33,985 nt of DNA. It comes from Pseudoalteromonas sp. 3D05 (GTDB lineage: Bacteria; Pseudomonadota; Gammaproteobacteria; Enterobacterales; Alteromonadaceae). Every line of letters begins with the position of its first letter. The first letter of the stretch is position 1. The position numbers were made by a program, and so were the translations under genes. The notes beneath the pieces are model-generated. The model did no database searches and had not been told where the DNA came from. It saw only the letters and a list, made by a program, of their open reading frames with translations. The stretch lies in assembly GCF_002723455.1 (NCBI RefSeq), contig NZ_PDUS01000027.1, positions 1-33,985 of the forward strand, in the 5' to 3' direction. Positions 32,610 through 33,985 of the stretch are shown here, piece after piece.

Positions 32610-33301
32610 GGTTGTTGATAGATGTAGGTAATACCGCATTAAAAGCCGCGCACTATGATGGGGATAACATATCACCGTGTGATTTGAGCGCATTACCATG
32701 GCAGCAAGTCACAGAAGTGGTGTATGCCTGTGTCGGTAAAAGTGAGCAGTTAGGTACGCTATTAGCGCAGGCGGCGACGTTAAATATTCCTTGTTATGAA
32801 GCCGTGGTTAGTAAGCAGCTCAAAAACTTACATTGTGCCTATGAACATTATCAAAACTTAGGCATTGATCGCTGGTTAGCGATTATTGCAGCTTATATGT
32901 TATGGCCAAAACAAGACTGCGTTATTGTTGATACGGGCACAGCAACCACTATTGATGTGTTAGATGCAGGCGGACAACACCGAGGCGGGTGGATAATACC
33001 CGGAATTGATTTGATGACCCGATCGTTAACACAAAATACTCAGCGCGTGTTTGATGATGAGGCAACACAATTTAGTAATGAGCTTGGTATCAACACCCCA
33101 AACGGACTCAAAAATGGCGCACTCGTGGCAACAATTGGAGCGGTTGAGCAAGCAAAGCTGCACCTGAGCAATAAAAATCCACACTTAATATTTGCTGGTG
33201 GCTATGGAGAGTTACTGCAAGCGCAATTTCCAACTGCTGTTTTTGCGCCTCAATTAGTAATGCACGGCTTGAACTATTGGCGAGAATTGTGTGAAAAGTA
33301 A
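32606..33301 (+). CDS. coaX: Type III pantothenate kinase (CoaX)
   Basis: A 231-residue kinase for the first step of coenzyme A synthesis, of the ASKHA fold. It shows the phosphate motif LLIDVGNTALKAA at the start, GIDRWLAI near 91, VDTGTATTIDVLD near 110, GGWIIPGIDLM and IFAGGYGELL. It is not feedback-inhibited by CoA as the type I CoaA is. The ATG overlaps the birA stop (ATGA). E. coli has the unrelated CoaA at this position, so this is a non-homologous replacement within the same gene order. Confidence 0.95.
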   Translation: MRLLIDVGNTALKAAHYDGDNISPCDLSALPWQQVTEVVYACVGKSEQLGTLLAQAATLNIPCYEAVVSKQLKNLHCAYEHYQNLGIDRWLAIIAAYMLWPKQDCVIVDTGTATTIDVLDAGGQHRGGWIIPGIDLMTRSLTQNTQRVFDDEATQFSNELGINTPNGLKNGALVATIGAVEQAKLHLSNKNPHLIFAGGYGELLQAQFPTAVFAPQLVMHGLNYWRELCEK

Positions 33302-33342
33302 CAAAATAGCGCTTGTTTGCATGATTTGTGAGCATTTGAGTT

Positions 33343-33359
33343 AAAAAGTTACACTTTTT
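33343..33359 (+). terminator. Weak hairpin after coaX
   Basis: AAAAAGT / ACTTTTT with a three-base loop and trailing T's. The stem has only one GC pair, so termination would be weak. It also forms the AT-rich block upstream of the tRNA promoter. Confidence 0.35.
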
Positions 33360-33371
33360 TCAAATTTATTG

Positions 33372-33400
33372 TTGCATCCCAATACGCCTTACTCTAATAT
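33372..33400 (+). promoter_or_regulatory. Strong sigma-70 promoter of the tRNA-tuf unit
   Basis: TTGCAT (33372-33377), a 17-bp spacer and TAATAT (33395-33400) precede the first tRNA by about 20 bases. The ~30 bases upstream are AT-rich, like an UP element. The bases after the -10 (CTCGCCCCG) are GC-rich, the discriminator typical of stringently controlled stable-RNA promoters. Identified by eye. Confidence 0.7.
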
Positions 33401-33421
33401 CTCGCCCCGTACTAAAGCAGT

Positions 33422-33497
<76 letters not shown>

Positions 33498-33536
33498 CTT
33501 TCCTTTTACCGGAAGTGCTTAGTAAAGAATTATCGT

Positions 33537-33621
33537 GGAGGGGTTCCCGAGCGGCCAAAGGGATCAGACTGTAAATCTGACGGCTCAGCCTTCGCTGGTT
33601 CGAATCCAGCTCCCTCCACCA
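33537..33621 (+). tRNA. tRNA-Tyr (anticodon GTA)
   Basis: An 85-nt tRNA with the long variable arm of a class II tRNA and encoded CCA. The anticodon loop is CTGTAAA with GTA at 33571-33573, and acceptor GGAGGGG pairs with CTCCCTCC. It corresponds to E. coli tyrU. Confidence 0.96.
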
Positions 33622-33665
33622 CTTTATTCTTGACGGTTAGAGGTAGTTTAAGAACAGGTTCCTAA

Positions 33666-33741
<76 letters not shown>

Positions 33742-33753
33742 GTTTCTGGTGTT

Positions 33754-33829
33754 GCTGATATAGCTCAGTTGGTAGAGCGCACCCTTGGTAAGGGTGAGGT
33801 CGGCAGTTCAAATCTGCCTATCAGCACCA
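33754..33829 (+). tRNA. tRNA-Thr (anticodon GGT)
   Basis: A 76-nt tRNA with encoded CCA. The acceptor GCTGATA pairs with TATCAGC, and the anticodon loop TTGGTAA gives GGT at 33787-33789. It corresponds to E. coli thrT. No terminator is visible between it and the EF-Tu gene, so they are probably co-transcribed. Confidence 0.96.
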
Positions 33830-33965
33830 GTCACACGAATCTTCTTGATTACTTCCTTTATCTGTCAGAAAATACTATTTGAAATTTGAAAAATTTAATT
33901 TAATCTACCTGCTGGTGGATTATTTTCATATGTAATCTAGATACACAAAACTGATAGGTTCCGTC

Positions 33966-33985
33966 ATGGCAAAAGAAAAGTTTGA
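33966..33985 (+). CDS. tuf: Elongation factor Tu, first codons (partial)
   Basis: Only six codons are present, reading MAKEKF, the standard EF-Tu N-terminus. AGGTT lies a few bases before the ATG. The position right after the Thr-Tyr-Gly-Thr tRNA set is that of E. coli tufB. The gene continues beyond the window. Confidence 0.88.

Noticed and set aside
33830..33965. Additional RNA gene between the last tRNA and tuf
   Set aside because: AT-rich spacer with no cloverleaf or hairpin of note.

Overview
The window looks like a chromosomal segment of a marine gammaproteobacterium of the Alteromonadales, most probably Pseudoalteromonas. The basis is the low GC, the protein styles and the gene order at its right end. 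It opens with the last ~31 nt of a 5S rRNA gene and its terminator, so an rrn operon ends here. It closes with murB-birA-coaX, the cluster tRNA-Thr(TGT)/Tyr(GTA)/Gly(TCC)/Thr(GGT), and the first codons of an EF-Tu gene. In E. coli the same landmarks (rrnB 5S - murB - birA - coaA - thrU tyrU glyT thrT - tufB) are contiguous; here about 30 kb of other genes lies between the 5S end and murB.

Region 1 (0.37-6.5 kb, + strand) is a PspA-type envelope-stress cluster: a lipoprotein with a basic Ser/Tyr-rich tail, a tandem DUF350 membrane protein, a membrane-anchored spermidine synthase homologue, then DUF2170 (YjfI), PspA/IM30 (YjfJ), DUF2491 (YjfK) and a small protein that reads as two ribbon-helix-helix units. 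Two perfect copies of a 13-bp palindrome sit just before the DUF2170 gene, and a strong hairpin separates pspA from DUF2491. The set resembles the E. coli yjf cluster, but no ATP-grasp ligase is present.

Region 2 (6.5-9.7 kb, mostly - strand) has two paralogous cysteine-containing lipoproteins, fumC, and a FagA-like small gene whose upstream region is a 51-bp near-perfect palindrome with a Fur-like site at its centre. This suggests iron-responsive control of the iron-independent fumarase. Region 3 (9.7-15.6 kb) holds a DUF938 methyltransferase facing a three-gene unit: MASE1/CHASE hybrid kinase, secreted alpha/beta hydrolase, FemAB-like DUF482 protein.

Region 4 (15.6-18.5 kb) is the most intriguing. 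A divergent Lrp/AsnC regulator faces a two-gene operon of a PrnB/IDO-like heme protein (DUF1864) and a kynureninase-like PLP enzyme, apparently an uncharacterised indole or tryptophan-derivative pathway. Region 5 (18.5-28.6 kb) includes a DUF4124 protein, a chemoreceptor with nine consecutive HAMP units, manC, a small membrane protein, a hybrid kinase with a divergent HPt domain, a CsgD/VpsT-like LuxR regulator, hinT and a DUF2057 protein. Region 6 (28.6 kb to the end) is an M1 aminopeptidase followed by the conserved murB-birA-coaX-tRNA-tuf block.

No insertion sequence, CRISPR array, phage gene or frameshifted gene was recognised. All identifications come from reading the sequence; no database search was run.
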